This document shows positions 36,915 through 48,034 of a stretch of 64,000 nt of DNA, one piece after another. The position numbers were made by a program, and so were the translations under genes. The notes below the pieces were generated by a model. That model ran no database searches. It had not been told where the DNA came from and saw only the letters and a list, made by a program, of their open reading frames with translations. The stretch comes from Bombardia bombarda (lineage: Eukaryota > Ascomycota > Sordariomycetes > Sordariales > Lasiosphaeriaceae): NCBI GenBank assembly GCA_030512295.1, contig JAULSR010000002.1:3286001-3350000 (forward strand), written 5' to 3'. Numbering within the stretch: the first letter of the stretch is position 1; each line of letters opens with the position of its first letter.

Positions 36915-38005
36915 GCTGTGCTGGGCATGAGAAATTAGATTGGTCTGATTGGCTTGATAAACCCAACTTTTTTGCTCCAGTGGTAGGGTTAATGAGACTG
37001 ACTAATTGTCTCTCAGCTAAGGTGGAGCGCAGCATTTTGTAGGCTGGGCGATTGGTGATAATATCCCTGGAGAGGCAGAGAAAGATAAAAAAAGATGAAG
37101 CAAGCGTTTGTGTCAAGTGATGCGTCTGTTTTTGCTATGTCCTTCTTTGCCCTGTTGAATTTAGCTTTTATGCGGATTTTCTGTTGTTGATTTTTGTCTC
37201 GGTCTTGTCAGAGGTTGGCGGGCGTTACTTAAAATAAAGTAAACATAAAGAGGAGAGAATGATGTGAGGCCTTTGGGTGGTGGTGGCCCTGGGAGGCAGG
37301 ACCGGATAGACCATGGTGGTTTCATCGACTGGATAGGTAGACATGAGTTGTCGGCCCGTGGGAAGACAGCCAGCCCGAAAGGGAAGCAAGAAGGAAGATA
37401 AAGATAGGTAAGTAGACGAGACGGGAGGCGTCTGTCTGTCTGGTTGCTATGTAAACTAGCATGCATAACTACATTACCTCACATTTCAGCACATCAAATA
37501 ACCCAACTGAGCTCTTCTCCGTATCTACTTTACATGAGGTCATACGTGCGCATGAAAAAAATGAAAAAAGTCCGGTTTAAGGTTCAGCTTTTCTATATAC
37601 ATGTGAAATAAATCAAAGCAGGGCATGTACATCACTGTTATATCGTACTGGGTGTATTAACACACATACAGTTCATTCCCTGTGCTGATTCCCCTTCATC
37701 TCCGTCCTCCTTTCTGTCTTTGATGGTCTCCAAAGCACAGGCACGTATCCATCCATTGCAAACCAATGTGAATCTGGCGGGGATTTTGGGTATATATATG
37801 GTACGGGTCAGTGTAGCGGGGCTATGTATGGCTGAGAATATAAAAAGACCCAGCATATCATAACACATTGCATGGCTGATTGGCTGGCTGGTGACGTCCA
37901 TGTTTGACCTCGCCACATAATCTTCAGATGCTCCTAACGGACTACAATTACAGCCCCGCCCCCTCCTCCCAGCAAAAAAAAGCAATAAAAAGAATTTCAT
38001 CCGCT
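36915..38005. other. Convergent intergenic region ALT / rpn7
   Basis: About 1.1 kb between stop codons. AT-rich, with no coding signal. Probably the 3' UTRs of both genes. Confidence 0.6.
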
Positions 38006-39558
38006 TCACGCCCTCTCACTACCTCTCAACCGAACCGCCTGGCCGTACTTTTGCAGCTTAGTAATCAGCTGATCACCCTGGCGCACAACGTCCTGGTACT
38101 GCTTGTTCTTGTCGTCGGGCCGGTTGGTCTCGATGACGCCCTTGCCCGAGACGCGGTCGATGGTGCAGGGGATGCGGCCGCCGGCGATGAACTTGGCCAG
38201 ATCACTATAGATAGAGTTAGTTTTAAGTATAAATAAAAAAAGAATCAGCATCACTTAGGTATAGCTCACCGATCCAAAAAGTCAACCGTCACACCAAAGT
38301 CGTTAGCCATGCTGTCCAGCCCCACCACGCGGTAGCTCTGTAGCAGCTGTTGGTAGGCGCGCAGGCGCATCTCGCGGATGAACCAGTTCTTGTGCTCGTG
38401 GAGGTATCGGTCCTGGGTCATGAACTGCTCCTCGACGAGGGCGAGCGCCTGGAAGAAGAGCTTGTACCGCCCCGTGTACAAGCTGCTGACCAGCTGGGCG
38501 AGGGGGCTGAAGTCGACCGCTATCTCGGCCTCGGGCTGCTCCGTGCTAGAGCCGAGCGTCGTCAGGTTGACGACAGTAGTCGCCTTAGCAGCAGCCGGGG
38601 CGGAGCTGGCATCCTGCATGTTAGCGTCTACTCCGGGGCCGGCCGAGAGCGCGCCCGACAGCGCGAGGAGCTTGTCCTCGCCGTCGCCCAGAATTGCCTT
38701 AATCTCAGGCGCGTCCACGACCTTTGACTTGAAGTCAACGCGCTTGAGGGAAACAGAACCGGCCAGGACCGAGTAGACGACCAGGTTGCTGTAGGTGCAG
38801 AGCTCGTACGAGGTGAAAGTAGACAAGCTGTCGAGTAGCAGCGGCGCCGCGAGGCTGTAGCTGCGCACAGTAAGAAGATAAAGACCCTCGTAGGCCTTGA
38901 GCCTGTTACGGCGATCCCAATCACCGCCGCCCTCGACCAGCGTCTTTGCGCGCTCGACGTGCCTCTTGACCAGCTGCTTATCACCGTAAAACAGACCCAT
39001 GCGGACGATGGCCAGCACGAGATCAATCTTTGTGCCGAGCACGCCCGTCTTCTCAAACACGTCCTCGTACGCGGCAATAGCCTTTTCCTTGTCGCCCACG
39101 CGGGCCCAGAACTCGGCCCGCTTCCCCTTGGCCGCCTGGATCTCCGTGTCGCCCGCCTTCTCGACCGCCTCGTCCTCCTCCTTCTGGAACTCGGCCAGCT
39201 CGCGCTCGTTGTCCGCCTGCAGCGTCTGGTACAGCGTCTCGTCCCACGGTAGGCTCGTGCTGGCAGTCGGGCCCTTGGTCGCGATCATGCCTAGAGCGGC
39301 GCTGTTCTTTCTGCTCCAGGGCTTGCCGGCACCGGCGGCGGCGCTACTGCTTCCTTCGCCGACGGCATTGAGGACGCCCTCGATGGGGTGGGCGAGGTAC
39401 CGGTATAGCGGCGCCATCTTGTGCTCGGTGATGGCATCTTGCAGGTTCTTGACGGCCAGCTGCTGGGCGGCGCGGTTGGCGTATGGGTTTGTGAGGGTGA
39501 AGACCTGCTGTGCCAGCGGCAGGAGCGGCCATTTTGCGTATTGCGGATCGGAGCCCAT
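38006..39558 (-). CDS. rpn7: 26S proteasome regulatory subunit Rpn7 (PSMD6)
   Basis: Two exons (39558-38270 and 38204-38006) encode 495 residues; the splice joins CG|T to give DFLDRDLAKFIAGGRIPC. The N-terminal helices (QYAKWPLLPLAQQVFTL) and the ELAEFQKEEDEAVEKAG block precede TPR-like repeats (KGKRAEFWARVGDKEKAIAA, IDLVLAIVRMGLFYGD) and a C-terminal PCI domain (SYELCTYSNLVVYSVLAGSV, RAYQQLLQSYRVVGLDSMAN, TIDRVSGKGVIETNRPD). Rpn7 belongs to the lid of the 19S particle and is needed for lid integrity. A Ser/Ala-rich insertion (about residues 70-95) and an Ala/Thr-rich linker near 310-335 make it longer than the yeast protein (429 residues). It is divergent from abd1. Confidence 0.95.
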
Positions 39559-40275
39559 GATTGCTGTGGGGGGTCGGGGGGAGAGGCAGAGAGGGTGGAA
39601 AGGGCGGAGGTCGAGGTTAAGAGGGGGGCGGGTTCGAGTTCAGCTCAGAAGTCGTAATTAGTGTGAATTTATTGGGGAGATGGTGCAGCGTTCGAAATTT
39701 GCGGTCAGTGCCGTCGTCGTGGATGGAAATGGTGGCGGAATGGATTATTTGGGTGCTTGTTTGCTTCTATGAGGTTGGAAGTTGCTGTGGTTGAGTGGTC
39801 ATCTCACCTGGGCGTGCTTGCTGGGGTGGCTCGAGCTCTATTCTAGTGCAAGGCGGCAGAGCTCAACGCGTCGTCTTAGGTACCTGGGCAAGCCTGGGAG
39901 GATGCGTGCCACGATTGGCTAGGGACCTTGGTTAGCTAGAAGCACAGGCCCGGGGGTACTTCGTGGAGTGGGCCAGACTGCGACGTAGTACAATTAGGTA
40001 ATACAGCCTGACGCTGCGGTTCCAGAACTGAACTTACCCGCCTTAGTTTACAACCACCTTCAAAGGCTCAAAGACTCATTAACAAAGACACGATCGACAA
40101 GCTGGTGCCGGAAACCCACCTCACATCACATCTTACACCCCGATCAACACAGCTGGCATCTAATTGATTGCCGAATGCACGTGTCCTGACATCCAACCCG
40201 CATCACTCGCTGTCAGTCAACCGAGGTGCAGCTCACTTGAGAGGGCCACTGCTCCCCCTCCGATAAACCGACATC
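39559..40275. promoter_or_regulatory. Divergent promoter region rpn7 / abd1
   Basis: These 717 bp separate two start codons pointing apart, so both promoters lie here. No third gene is visible. The GGTGGCGGA near 39730 is only a partial match to the proteasome-associated control element GGTGGCAAA, so I do not call it. Confidence 0.5.
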
Positions 40276-41931
40276 ATGGCGGGCGACCATGACTACGACG
40301 ACGACGGCGGGTACAATGGAGGACGCCGTTCATACACAACAAAATCACCCTCCATGAGCCAACCGCCACAAAAAGACCAAGACCCCCCACAGCCACCACC
40401 CCGCCGACGCAACGGCGGAGGCGGCGGCGGCGGCGGCAACGACAACGATGACCTCCCCCAACCCTTCGACGCCAAAAAGCTAGCCCCCGCCAAAAAGCGC
40501 CAGCGCTCTCAATCCCCATCCAGCGAACCCCCGCGCAAGCATAAGCGGCCCGGCCAGCGTGCCCGCATCAGCGAGGCCGAGCGCGAGCAGATCCGCCAGC
40601 GCGCCCTCGAGCGCGAGGAGGCAGCCCGCCGCGAGGCCGCCGCAGCCGGCGCCCCGCTCGTCGCCGGCCTCGTCCCGACCGCCACAGACCCTCGACGCAA
40701 CGCCATCAACGATGTGGTACGCGCCCATTACAACGCGGTGCCCGAGCGCGGCCGCGACTGGCGAAAGACGGACAGCCGCATCAAGGGCCTGCGCTCCTTC
40801 AACAACTGGGTCAAGAGCTGCATCATCCAGAAGTTCTCGCCCGACGAGGACCACTCGCCGGGGGCCCTCGAGCGCGGCATCAGCTCGGGCAACCAGCTGC
40901 TTGTGCTCGACATCGGCTGCGGCAAGGGCGGCGATCTCGGCAAGTGGCAGCAGGCGCCCCAGCCCGTCGAGCTGTACGTCGGCCTCGACCCGGCTGATGT
41001 CTCGATCGAGCAGGCGAGGGAGCGGTACCGCAGCATGGCGAGCCGCGGGGGTGGCGGTGGCAGGGGTGGTGGCAGGGGCGGCTTCAATAGGAGAGGGCCG
41101 CCTCAGCGTCTCTTCGAGGCGCGCTTCCAGACCAAGGACTGCTTCGCCGAGTCGCTCGCTGATGTGGAGATTGTGCGCCAGGTGGGCTTCGCCACGTCGC
41201 CCATTGGCGGCAGCTCGCGCGGCTTCGACGTGGTGAGCATGATGTTCTGCATGCACTACGCCTTTGAGAGCGAGGGGAAGGCGCGCCAGATGCTCAAGAA
41301 TGTGGCCGGCGCGCTGAAGAAGGGCGGCCGCTTTATCGGCTGCATTCCCAACTCGGACGTGATCGGCAACCGCGTTGAGGAGTTCAGCAAGAAGCTCGAG
41401 GAGCGAGAGAAGGTCAAGGCCGAGGCCAAGACGGCAGAGGCAGCTGCAAAGGCTGAAGCCAAGACGGCGGCAAAGACCGAAGAAGATGCAGAGGCGGCAC
41501 CACCACCCGCTGACGACGATGCCGCGGCGCCAGAGGACGGCGAGGTCGAGGAGGGCGAGGCCGAAGAGACGGCCGAGTGGGGCAACGAGATCTACCGCGT
41601 CAGGTTCCCCGGCAAGACGCCGGCCGACGGCATCTTCCGACCCCCCTATGGCTGGAAGTACAACTTCTTCTTGCACGAGGCGGTCGAGGAGGTGCCCGAG
41701 TACGTGGTGCCCTGGGAAGCATTCCGTGCCCTGGCTGAGGACTATAACCTTGAGCTGCAGTACCACAAGAGCTTTGCCGACGTGTGGGAGACGGAGAAGG
41801 ACGACCGTGAGCTGGGGGCCCTGAGTGAGCGCATGGGCGTCCGCGAGAGGCACGGCGGGAACTTGCTGGTCTCGCCGGAGGAGATGGAGGCCGCGAGCTT
41901 TTATGTTGCCTTTTGCTTCTACAAGGTTTAG
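40276..41931 (+). CDS. abd1: mRNA cap guanine-N7 methyltransferase (Abd1)
   Basis: A single exon of 551 residues. The first 130 residues are low-complexity and basic with a KKRQRSQSPSSEPPRKHKRP nuclear-type signal. The catalytic part begins near INDVVRAHYNAVPERGRDWR, with the (F/Y)NNWVKS block, the SAM-binding motif VLDIGCGKGGDLGKW (about residues 211-225), VGLDPADVSIEQARERY, the FDVVSMMFCMHYAFES motif, GRFIGCIPNSDVI, and the C-terminal GWKYNFFLHEAVEEVPEYVVPW. The enzyme transfers a methyl group from SAM to the guanine of GpppN caps on nascent mRNA in the nucleus. Two insertions sit within the domain: a Gly/Arg RGG-like stretch (about 41038-41106) and a long Ala/Lys/Glu then acidic stretch (about 41400-41575). 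Long antisense frames across this gene are products of its GC-rich codon use. Confidence 0.95.
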   Translation: MAGDHDYDDDGGYNGGRRSYTTKSPSMSQPPQKDQDPPQPPPRRRNGGGGGGGGNDNDDLPQPFDAKKLAPAKKRQRSQSPSSEPPRKHKRPGQRARISEAEREQIRQRALEREEAARREAAAAGAPLVAGLVPTATDPRRNAINDVVRAHYNAVPERGRDWRKTDSRIKGLRSFNNWVKSCIIQKFSPDEDHSPGALERGISSGNQLLVLDIGCGKGGDLGKWQQAPQPVELYVGLDPADVSIEQARERYRSMASRGGGGGRGGGRGGFNRRGPPQRLFEARFQTKDCFAESLADVEIVRQVGFATSPIGGSSRGFDVVSMMFCMHYAFESEGKARQMLKNVAGALKKGGRFIGCIPNSDVIGNRVEEFSKKLEEREKVKAEAKTAEAAAKAEAKTAAKTEEDAEAAPPPADDDAAAPEDGEVEEGEAEETAEWGNEIYRVRFPGKTPADGIFRPPYGWKYNFFLHEAVEEVPEYVVPWEAFRALAEDYNLELQYHKSFADVWETEKDDRELGALSERMGVRERHGGNLLVSPEEMEAASFYVAFCFYKV

Positions 41932-42740
41932 AAGAGCGGGGGGGGATATAGCAGGAGATGGATATGCTAATACGTTGAAGTTTTTGGTGTTTATTCTTTC
42001 TTTAATATAAACTGAGAAAAGGAAACGGTAGGTTAAACGGATACCTGCTTGTCTACCTGTCTTACCTATTGGCTCCAGGTAGATATATAAATACCGTTAG
42101 GGGCGACTGGAGGCGAAAGATGGAAGGCGGCGCGCTTGCCATTCAATCCTGATTTATTTATGCGCCATTGGCGCTGGCGAGGTTTTTTTTTTAACCAGCT
42201 TTAAATAGGCACCTGCCCAGTGTCGATCTGATCTATGCTGAGGCGGAGCTCCTTTTGTGCTCCGTCACAGAGAGAATGGGAAGATATAGCTAATCCACCG
42301 TGGATCGAAGTCAGTTGGGCCACAGCTGAATCAAATATCCATGAGTAGGGTACTATCCAACTCTCTTATTATCAATGCCAACCCATGATCAACTGTAAGA
42401 ATGTGAGTACCTAGTTTTCGACTAAGTCCGCTGTTGTTGACTCGAAGCATGCTCTCGCTTTATGCAGTTGGGCAATCAACCGCCTTTCTCGCTCCATGCC
42501 CAGCCTCCCTTAATAACACAACCTTGTATCCAAGCAAGAAGCTCCCATAACTCTGGAGATGCTCGCAAAAAGCCTAGAAAATACTCATTGTGTTTGTCAT
42601 CACCCACATCACCTTGTCCGTGCCGCGCTGAGTATCCTCCTCGAACAGTCTAGCCAGCTACACAGTAATTCCCAAAAGGAGACCGGGCTTCCAGCTTCCC
42701 GCCTCTCCACCTCTACCCACTCCCAACCGCCAACCCTCCA
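41932..42740. other. Convergent intergenic region abd1 / BTB gene
   Basis: About 0.8 kb between stop codons with a TACC/TAGG-rich segment near 42050-42090 and T-runs. No coding signal. Confidence 0.6.
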
Positions 42741-43790
42741 TCAAGCCCTCTCATAAGCCGGCCTCAGTTCTTCCGGCGTCAACACGACCACCGCCTTCAG
42801 AACCTCAGCATTCTCGCTAATCAGCTCCTTCCAGATGCTATACCCCCACAGATCGCACCACAGCCCCGCCATGTAAATAGCCAGTGCCGCGCGCAGCGGC
42901 GCCAATGGCGTGGTGTTGTCAAAGACGAAGCGGATCAGCTCGACCAGCTCGTGGATGGTTTCGGGGTAGAGGACCCATCTGTGCAGCTCGCGGCAGGGCT
43001 TGGCGCGGGCTACGATGCACAGCGAGGGGATCTGGTACCGGTCGCCGAGGGCGTACACCTCTGCGTGGGCGAGGAAGACGTTGCAGAGGAGGACTTTTGG
43101 CTTGTTGTCCGTTGGGTTATGTGCGTGCTCGGTTTTAGCGGCTGCTAATATCTGGGCCAAGACAATGCTCAAATCGCTGGTACTACTCATGCTGCTGATG
43201 GGGTTGTCGGTGTCGATATCGATGTCGCTGCTGGGAACGATGCTCCTCCCCTTCGAACCAGGCAGCTGCTCCCTGACCTGCTCTTCATATTTGAGAGTGA
43301 GCCTCACGAACCCGTCCATCCACTCCAGGCGCCGAGAGCCTCCATTCCTCAACAATCCCTGGAGAAACAGCTGCTCTCGCCCTTTCAGTGGATGAGTGCA
43401 TACCTTGGCCATGTCAGTCCAACACGCCACCGAGAAGCCGAACTCGCTCTTAAAGCCATCGTCGGATGCTAGTGTTGCTGCTGCTGCTAGCTCATGCATC
43501 CTCGTCTCTTTATCTGTCACCATCTCAGGGGCCGGCGAAGAATAGTCCCCGGTGCGAACGAATTCCTCAAATCTCTCAAAAACGTGCACCTCAATGTCAT
43601 CCCACACGACGTACCCCTCCCGAGCTTCGCGGAAGAAGGTATCATTGACGAGTCTGCGGAGTGATCTGGAGAGCGTTGAGACTGCGATCTTGTTAAGCCA
43701 GAACGCCTTCTGTTCCTCCCCGACAATGAACTTGAACAATGGGGGCTGCGAGGCGGTGGTTGCTGGCTTCATGTTGAGTAGTGCTGGCAT
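42741..43790 (-). CDS. BTB/POZ domain protein, function unknown
   Basis: A single exon of 349 residues. Residues 15 to about 85 form a fungal BTB-like domain: FKFIVGEEQKAFWLNKIAVS, then SRSLRRLVNDTF, EAREGYVVWDDIEVHVFERF and VRTGDYSSP. In this class of filamentous-fungal proteins the remainder carries a helical region with HAEVYALGDRYQIPSL, the usual post-BTB helix, and ends AYERA. Such proteins are numerous in filamentous ascomycetes and the substrates or partners are unknown; some BTB proteins are Cul3 adaptors, but nothing here proves that. The ATG at 43790 is the first; a second in-frame Met six codons later is an alternative. It is tandem with gem1 on the minus strand. Confidence 0.8.
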   Translation of the reverse strand: MPALLNMKPATTASQPPLFKFIVGEEQKAFWLNKIAVSTLSRSLRRLVNDTFFREAREGYVVWDDIEVHVFERFEEFVRTGDYSSPAPEMVTDKETRMHELAAAATLASDDGFKSEFGFSVACWTDMAKVCTHPLKGREQLFLQGLLRNGGSRRLEWMDGFVRLTLKYEEQVREQLPGSKGRSIVPSSDIDIDTDNPISSMSSTSDLSIVLAQILAAAKTEHAHNPTDNKPKVLLCNVFLAHAEVYALGDRYQIPSLCIVARAKPCRELHRWVLYPETIHELVELIRFVFDNTTPLAPLRAALAIYMAGLWCDLWGYSIWKELISENAEVLKAVVVLTPEELRPAYERA

Positions 43791-44458
43791 ACAGTGAGGT
43801 GGCAGCGCCGCCGATTGTGAAAAAGAATGATCTGGAAGAATAGCAACGAGTGAACGCCCGAGAATAAGATGATTGTGAGAAAGAAAGAAAGATCCAGCGA
43901 CAAAAGGTTTTCAGCGGTACAGAAGGAGCTACGTAGAAGTCAATAGTTAAACGTGTTCGCTATGCTAGACTTCACCGATACTTTTATCCTGTCCCTCTGG
44001 TTGTGGTTAGACAGTTGTGCGTTTCTTTAATCCGAAAGTTAGATAAGGTACCCTATCTCACCACCCATTGCCTCTTTGACTCAGACACACAAAAGAACCT
44101 TGATAGTACTCAAAACCAGTGAGATCTGAAGAAGATTAGATGCATTAAAGACTAGTAAGGCGAATCGTCCAAAAGTATTTGTAACAAGCAGTGTGGTGTG
44201 GAGGTGGGGGTATCATAAAATCCGGCAAACAGTCGCTTAGAGGGGGAAAAAGGGGGAGGTCATTGGGTCCCAAAGATCAGAATTAAACAAGTAGAAATAA
44301 GCAAAGACTCCGCTGAATGCAAACCACCTCTCTCTTCTTCCACCCCCCCGCTTCTGCTTTGCTCTCATAGCTTTCCATCCAAAAGTCTAACTCTCCAAAC
44401 GTCTGGTTTCTCTCCCCTTCACCTCGTGGCAATATTATTGTATACTTTCCTGGCATTA
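43791..44458. promoter_or_regulatory. Spacer between the BTB gene and gem1
   Basis: About 0.67 kb holding the BTB promoter and the gem1 3' UTR. No additional coding signal. Confidence 0.5.
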
Positions 44459-46408
44459 TCAGGCTGAATTTGTCGAACGACGCCATATCATAAACGCCGC
44501 CAGAGCCGCACATGCCGTTGCGCCAAGCGCCATATATAAGCTCGCACGGTCCGGTGGGGGCTCCTCGCTCTTAGGGAACGCGGTGCTGGGGTTGGTGGCG
44601 GCCTCGGCGAGGGCAATGAAGAGCTCGCTGATGCTGTGCCACGTGACGCTGACGTGCAAGGGCGCGCTCATGTTAAGCGCGGCCGTGTAGGCGTCGGGTT
44701 GTAGCTCGCTGCGCTGCGTTGTCTTGTCTCGGTCCGCCTTGAGCGCCGTGTAGATGGCAGGTAACTCGTCTAGCTGGGGGTAACGCTTGCGCAGGTCGAC
44801 AATGTGGGAGAAGGAGTCTGGCTCCGAAGAGTCGTAGGCGTAGCAGATGAGATCGCAGGCGTCCAGCTTGGCCTGGTTCTCTAGGATAGCCGGTTCCAAC
44901 TCTCCAAGCTCCTCGAGAATCAGGTAGCATTGTTTTCCACCGTGAAGCTCAACGCTATTGACGGTCCTCCGTGGCTTGATAGTCGGGTTGTGCAGGGTGC
45001 TGAACGGGCGGTTGAGGAAGGCGTCAAGAAGCGACGACTTCCCTGCCCCAGAAGATCCGATCAAATAACATAGAACGACATTGCGCTCTACCCTCCCCGG
45101 TCGACGTCTTCTCTTTCTGGCCTTTGTTATCTTCAGAGCGGCTGTTATGGGACCGCGCGCATTAGGCGCCTCAAACCCAAGATATGCCAAGTACTCTAGC
45201 GTGGTTTTTGGTTCCAGGAAGGTCGTCATGCTCCACTGCGCGAGCCATCCTTGCAGGGTAATATGGCCGGCCTCGTTTCGGACAGTAGAGGATGGGAACG
45301 ATGTTTCAACCCAAGAAGGCGGCAGTCCTGGAGTGGGTGCAAATAACGCGGCTAGCTCCTGGTCGTTGAGACCCCCGTCATTATCCTTGTCAAATATCAA
45401 AAAGAGATCCATAAAGAAGCGGTAACCTGCCGGACTGAGTTCTGCGGATGCATAATCCGGAACCTCAAAGCGCGGGTGCAGGAAGCTATCTTCCAGACTC
45501 AGACTGTCTGTGTAATGGTGCTTTCGCAGAATGATCCATATTGTCTCATGACGGCCCTTTTCCGCGTACAGCTTGTTCAGCTGCAGAAACCCGTGCAGAT
45601 CGAGCCCCTTCTCGACGCTGGAACCAGGCACCGTCTTGCCAACCGCCAGCTTGATATTATCTAGCTCGTCTGGCAGCAAGGGTTTGTCAAAAGACTTGGC
45701 CTGGAATTCGTGCATCTCTTTATCGTTCAAAAAGCCGTCCTGATCCTTGTCGCACAGGTAGAAAACCCTTCTCAGAGCATCCACACACGCCGGCTTCAGC
45801 TGGCCTTCCTTATGGTCGTATAGCGGGGCGATGGGGTGTGTGACGGCTTTTTGGCAGAGGTAAAAGACCTCGATCACATTGCGATTCTCCCTGGCGCTTG
45901 ACCGGATGCAGGAATCGATCTCCCTGAACTCGGCCATTACGGGCAACATCTCCTCCTCGACCACCTGTGCAGTACTGCCATCGACGGCAAGGTCTGACTT
46001 ATTGGCGCACAGAACAACCGGCACGTTGACCCCCAGGGAGCGGAAATAGGGCATCCAAAACAAGGCGACGCGCTCGTAGCTGTAGTGGTCTGAGTAGACA
46101 AGGAGGATGACATTGGACTTTCGAATCTCCTTGCGGAGGGTAGTCCTGTCTTGGGGGCGGGCAGATGTATCGACAATAGTGGTGGTGATATTTTCGGCGG
46201 TCCCGATGCTCGGGGGTATGGTGACCTGGGGAAGGACGGACTGGATCTTGTTGGCGACGAAGACGCCCTTGACGAGCGAGGCGATCAAGCTGGACTTGCC
46301 GGTCCCCTCGTCACCGCACACGCAAATGCGAACAACTGCCCTTGTTAGCTTGATCTAGGCCAGATTGTGGGCCAGGTAGGATGCAGAGGATGTCGTACCG
46401 GTAGACAT
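44459..46408 (-). CDS. gem1: Mitochondrial Rho GTPase Gem1 (Miro)
   Basis: A 10-nt first exon (46408-46399, ATGTCTACCG) and exon 2 (46335-44459) with a 63-bp intron encode 628 residues starting MSTVVRICVCGDEGTGKSSL. Domain order is typical Miro: N-terminal Rho-like GTPase with P-loop GDEGTGKS (residues 11-18), DTSARPQ at the switch II position, and ANKSDL; two EF-hand pairs with calcium loops DKDQDGFLNDKE and DKDNDGGLNDQE; a second GTPase with P-loop GSSGAGKSS; and a C-terminal transmembrane anchor (YMALGATACAALAAFMIW) followed by RR. Gem1 sits in the outer mitochondrial membrane, controls mitochondrial morphology and inheritance, and regulates the ER-mitochondria encounter structure. The intron has a clear CTAAC branch site. 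Confidence 0.95.
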
Positions 46409-48034
46409 CCTGAATGTGGTGCGTTTTTATTGCAATTCCATGTTCGGAATCGTCAACTGCTAGGTATGCAAAACGCGCTAGAACTCCAAATAACTCCAGA
46501 CAATAATTTTGACGGGCTGCAGTCGGCAAGTAAATGGGACTGCGGTCAAGAGGCAGAATGTTTTCGGCGTTTGCTCGGGGCAGTTGCCAGTGGAGGGAAT
46601 AAACTGGGTGTTGCGACCCGCGTTAGGTGGTCGGTGAATTGAAATGGTGAAGGGGTCTGATGTTGCTCAGGCCATGCCTGGGTCGTTTGAGCTGTTATCT
46701 TTTCCGCTGGCACGGCGCTAGCTCCCGACGGCTACCCCCGCCTTTCTGACGTCTCCCAACCAGGTTCAAGAACGTAAAATGGGGAACTCTGCCATTCCCC
46801 ACACACAGACCGTTGTAGCAGACATTGTGAGGTGCAAAAGCTCAATCATGAAATGCGGTAAATTCCAGAAAATATAACTGATGAGCTGCTCACTTTACAC
46901 AAGTCTGAACATGTTGCAGATAACTGACCTGGCTTTTCGCCCATCTCCTAAAGTACGAAATGGTTGCTTGCCAGTTTCCGATATTGTTCATTAACCCTAA
47001 CCCCAAGTCTCAATAGAAAACGGCAACGGCCATTCATGGTGGCTGGACTCCATCTCGGTACTATATGAACAAGTCATTAAGAGGAATCTTATAGGGACTG
47101 ACCATACTTTGTAGCATCTTGGAGAACCGGCCACCATGTGTTGTTAGTTCTTTCATCAGCCTCCCCTGGTAGGTACCTACCTGTCCACGTATTTAAACAC
47201 AACGGAACGTACCGCATTTCGGGGTTGCGGCCATATAACAAGGTGAGCAAAGTCTAGATAGAATATGAGCGTTACCATTTCGAGCCCCGTGGAAAATATG
47301 TATAAGATATCGGGCGACGTGAGGGAGATGCTTGATTGAACTGCATGAGATGAGAAATATCTCCCTAGGTAGCATTGAACGTGCGTTACCGTTTCCCCCA
47401 CTCCCAGAGTATTCCTTCCCGGCGATCCTGGAGAACCCTAGACGCTGCTGACCTGCCAGGGCCAGTCAGCACAACCCGTTGGGACCCCTGTGCCTGCACG
47501 TCTTTAACACCTACCTCCCTGGGATGGGAGGTACCCTGCCTTGTCAATGCAATTGGCGCGCTTTGGCAGGCGTCTCGTCGACGACGTCTCCTTCGCGCGA
47601 GTACTTAGAGTGCAGCCATCGCCGGCTTCATTTGTGAATAATATCTTCTTCCCTACCTGATATTACCCTGTGTTTGACGTGCATCTCCGTCTCACATCCG
47701 CGCGCAGGCCCTATACCTAGATACGTTACCTCTTTGTCTGCATGTCATCCGCGAAATCAAAATACCTAGGCCTCGGTAGCTGAGAAGCCATTGGAAGACT
47801 TGAGGTGTTTGCCAAGATCATCCTACCTACACGAGTACCTACACGAGTCGGTCTTCTGGTCGCCCAAACCCCGCGGCCGGCTGCAAAGTACTTCGTACGG
47901 CGACGTTAATTGAGGCGCCCGGATCGCACAGCGCATTCCCACTGCCACTACACACTGCCGCTACACACTGCCCCCTGGTATACCAACACGGTACAGGGCT
48001 AAAGGCGTGCTAGGCTCGCCACTGCACAGTAACC
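46409..48034. promoter_or_regulatory. Divergent promoter region gem1 / creC
   Basis: About 1.6 kb between two start codons pointing apart. It holds a telobox-like AACCCTAACCCC at 46993-47004 and a TAGGTACCTACCT palindromic element at 47171-47183. No other gene is supported. Confidence 0.5.
46993..47004 (+). promoter_or_regulatory. Telobox-like motif AACCCTAACCCC
   Basis: A second interstitial copy of the CCCTAA-type motif, about 590 bp before the gem1 start and 1.0 kb before creC, again in a divergent promoter region. Confidence 0.35.

Noticed and set aside
39725..39740. Possible proteasome-associated control element near rpn7
   Set aside because: GGTGGCGGA matches only part of GGTGGCAAA, and one short near-match is expected by chance.
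40480..41853. 457-codon minus-strand frame over abd1
   Set aside because: Leu/Ala-rich shadow produced by GC3-biased codons of the cap methyltransferase; abd1 itself has unmistakable motifs.
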